Assembly: GCA_023249305.1 (NCBI GenBank)
Contig: JAHFCU010000028.1
Location: 1-34,457 of the forward strand
Direction of reading: 5' to 3'
DNA length: 34,457 nt
Source of the DNA: Gemmatimonadota bacterium
Lineage (GTDB): Bacteria; Gemmatimonadota; Gemmatimonadetes; Gemmatimonadales; Gemmatimonadaceae
Part shown: positions 32,819-34,457 of the stretch, one piece after another
Numbering within the stretch: the stretch's first letter is position 1
How the letters are laid out: every line of letters starts with the position of its first letter
Made by a program: the position numbers and the translations under genes
The notes under the pieces: generated by a model
The model's input: the letters and a program-made list of their open reading frames with translations, nothing else
Told to the model about the DNA's origin: nothing
Databases searched by the model: none

Positions 32819-34457
32819 ACCGCCACCACGACCGGCACCTCACGTCCCGCACCTGACGTGCGCGCCATCCCCCACGACTCGCGCAGCAGACGGCGCTGCG
32901 ACGCCCGGTCCTCTTCTTCGCTCGCGCGCCGCTGCACCCACGTGCCGTCGGCCCCGAGATCCCACGCTTGCCGGTTGTCAGTGAGGTAGACGTTGAGCAT
33001 CGCTTCAATCCGCGGGTGCAGCGCGCGGTCGAAGATCGGCACCATCGCTTCCACGCGGCGGTCGAGGTTACGCGGCATCCAGTCGGCGGAGCCGAGGTAG
33101 TACTCCGGATCGCCGCCATTCTCGAAGCGCCAGACCCGCGAGTGTTCGAGGAACCGGCCTACCACGCTCACCACGCGGATGCGCTCAGACTCGCCCGGAA
33201 TGCCGGGGCGGAGACAGCAGATCCCGCGCACGAGCAGGTCCATCTCGACGCCCGCGTTCGACGCCTCGCAGAGCGCGTCAATGACATCGCCGTCCACGAG
33301 GGCGTTCATCTTGGCCACGATGCGCGCCGGCTTGCCGTGCCGTGCGTTGGCCGCTTCGCGCCCGATAAGTTCCAGCAGTGCCTCGCGCAGCGTCACCGGC
33401 GCCACGAGCAGCGCGCGGTAATCGCGCTGCCGCGAGAATCCAGTGAGCATGTTGAACAGCTCGGACACGTCGGCACCGAGCGCCTCGTGCGAGCTGAGCA
33501 GGCCGAAGTCGGTGTATGTGCGCGCCGTCTTGGAGTTGTAGTTGCCCGTACCGATGTGCACGTAGCGGCGGATACCGTCGGGCTCGCGCCGTACGACGAG
33601 CGCCACCTTTGCGTGCGTCTTCATCCCCGGCAGGCCGTACGCCACGTGCACACCGAACGACTCGAGCGTGCGCGCCCACGTGATGTTGTTCGATTCGTCG
33701 AAGCGCGCCTGCAGCTCCACGAGCACGGCCACCTGCTTGCCCGCCTGCGCCGCCTCGGTAAGCGCGCGCACGACCGCCGTGTCGCCCGACGTGCGGTACA
33801 GCGTCATCTTGATCGCCAGCACGTGCTCGTCGCGCGCCGCCTCGTCGAGGAACCGCTCGACCGTGGCCGGGAACGAGTCGAACGGGTGGTGCACGAGCAG
33901 GTCGCGCTCGCGCACGACATCGAACACCGAGCGGCCGTCGCGCAGCTCCGGCGGCGTTACTGGTACGAACGGCGGGTCGCGCAGTTCGGGCAGGTCGAGC
34001 GCGGCAAGCGCCATCAGGTCGCCGAGGTCGAGCAGGCGACCTGGCTCGTGCACCTCGCGCTCGGTGAGCGGCGCCATGTCCGGGTCTTCGGTCTCGCGCA
34101 GCTCACTCAGCAACAGTGTGCGCAGGTGCTCGGGCATCCCGCGCTGCACTTCCAGCCGCACCACTTCACCGAAGCGCCGCTGGAAGACCTGCTCCTCGAT
34201 CATCGCCAGCAAGTCCTCGGGCTCCTCCGTCGGCTCGATCTCGAGGTCCGAGAAGCGCGTGATGCGAAACGCGTGATAGCCCTTGATCTCCATCCCCGGG
34301 AACAGCCGTCCGAGGTGCGCGCCGATCAAGTCCTCGAGAGGCAGGAACTGCAGAGACCGCACCGGCACCCAGCGCGGCAGCGACTTGGGCACCTTCACGC
34401 GCGCGAAATGCTCGATGCCGGTCTCGGGTTCGCGCAGCTCGACGGCCAGCGAGAGCG
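32815..34457 (-). CDS. ppk1: polyphosphate kinase 1 (5' end beyond the window)
   Basis: Ppk1 makes polyphosphate from ATP, reversibly. Only the C-terminal 546 or so residues are present; the frame stays open to the window edge at VELREPETGIEHFARVKVP, so the start lies beyond 34457. Visible landmarks are LPLEDLI, HHPFDSF, AIKMTLYRTSGD, LVELQARFDE, the catalytic His region YGLPGMKTHAK, HIGTGNYNSKTARTYTDFGL, LLVRGICCLRPG and YYLGSADWMPRNLDRRVE; all belong to the PLD-like catalytic domains. The family is normally about 700 residues. It faces the glycosyltransferase tail to tail with the two stop codons overlapping. Confidence 0.96.
   Translation of the reverse strand, partial: LSLAVELREPETGIEHFARVKVPKSLPRWVPVRSLQFLPLEDLIGAHLGRLFPGMEIKGYHAFRITRFSDLEIEPTEEPEDLLAMIEEQVFQRRFGEVVRLEVQRGMPEHLRTLLLSELRETEDPDMAPLTEREVHEPGRLLDLGDLMALAALDLPELRDPPFVPVTPPELRDGRSVFDVVRERDLLVHHPFDSFPATVERFLDEAARDEHVLAIKMTLYRTSGDTAVVRALTEAAQAGKQVAVLVELQARFDESNNITWARTLESFGVHVAYGLPGMKTHAKVALVVRREPDGIRRYVHIGTGNYNSKTARTYTDFGLLSSHEALGADVSELFNMLTGFSRQRDYRALLVAPVTLREALLELIGREAANARHGKPARIVAKMNALVDGDVIDALCEASNAGVEMDLLVRGICCLRPGIPGESERIRVVSVVGRFLEHSRVWRFENGGDPEYYLGSADWMPRNLDRRVEAMVPIFDRALHPRIEAMLNVYLTDNRQAWDLGADGTWVQRRASEEEDRASQRRLLRESWGMARTSGAGREVPVVVAV

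Overview
The window is GC-rich, gene-dense bacterial chromosome: short intergenic gaps, many 4-base start/stop overlaps, frequent GTG and TTG starts, and several lipoproteins and secreted proteins of a diderm type (an outer-membrane barrel, lipobox proteins). Taxonomy is an inference. The style (very high GC, heptamer repeats between genes, a complete phosphate-uptake plus polyphosphate locus) would fit the Gemmatimonadota, but no rRNA or other decisive marker is present. No tRNA, rRNA, CRISPR array, transposase, integrase or phage gene was seen.

Layout. (1) 1-4828, minus strand: ffh, a 310-bp gap holding a large hairpin, then rpsP-rimM-trmD, then a secreted subtilisin-like protease. The protease gene sits between two 140-bp direct repeats (81-220 and 1551-1690, 132/140 identical); the upstream copy supplies the last codons of trmD. 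(2) 4963-9170, plus strand: lon protease with a repeat-derived tail, a SET-domain methyltransferase and a DUF445 membrane protein, ending in an elaborate hairpin (9185-9304) shared with the convergent operon. (3) 9304-12324, minus strand: prepilin peptidase, a zincin-type lipoprotein and a DUF2135 lipoprotein; then a SpoU-type RNA methyltransferase (minus) and a divergent M48 peptidase (plus). (4) 13926-19283, minus strand: a tightly coupled four-gene operon consisting of a double-domain secreted nucleotidase, a 78-aa unknown protein, adenosine deaminase and purine nucleoside phosphorylase. Together these would turn external nucleotides into phosphate, nucleosides and free purine base. (5) 19471-34457: udk-phoB-phoR, pstS, an outer-membrane barrel protein, pstC-pstA-pstB-pstB-phoU and a Ppx/GppA phosphatase, all on the plus strand; then a PAP2 phosphatase (minus), a family-4 glycosyltransferase (plus) and the C-terminal 546 residues of polyphosphate kinase (minus, cut by the window end).

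The right half reads as a phosphate economy island: nucleotides are dephosphorylated outside the cytoplasm, phosphate is taken up by an ABC importer under PhoBR/PhoU control, and stored or released as polyphosphate by Ppk and Ppx. The least explained elements are the repeats: the palindromic 140-bp repeat pair, heptamer tandem tracts at four other sites (one translated inside lon), and a hairpin whose arms are built of 10-bp tandem units. I did not find a clearly new defence or mobile system; the strongest candidates for novelty are these repeats and the small protein in the purine operon.
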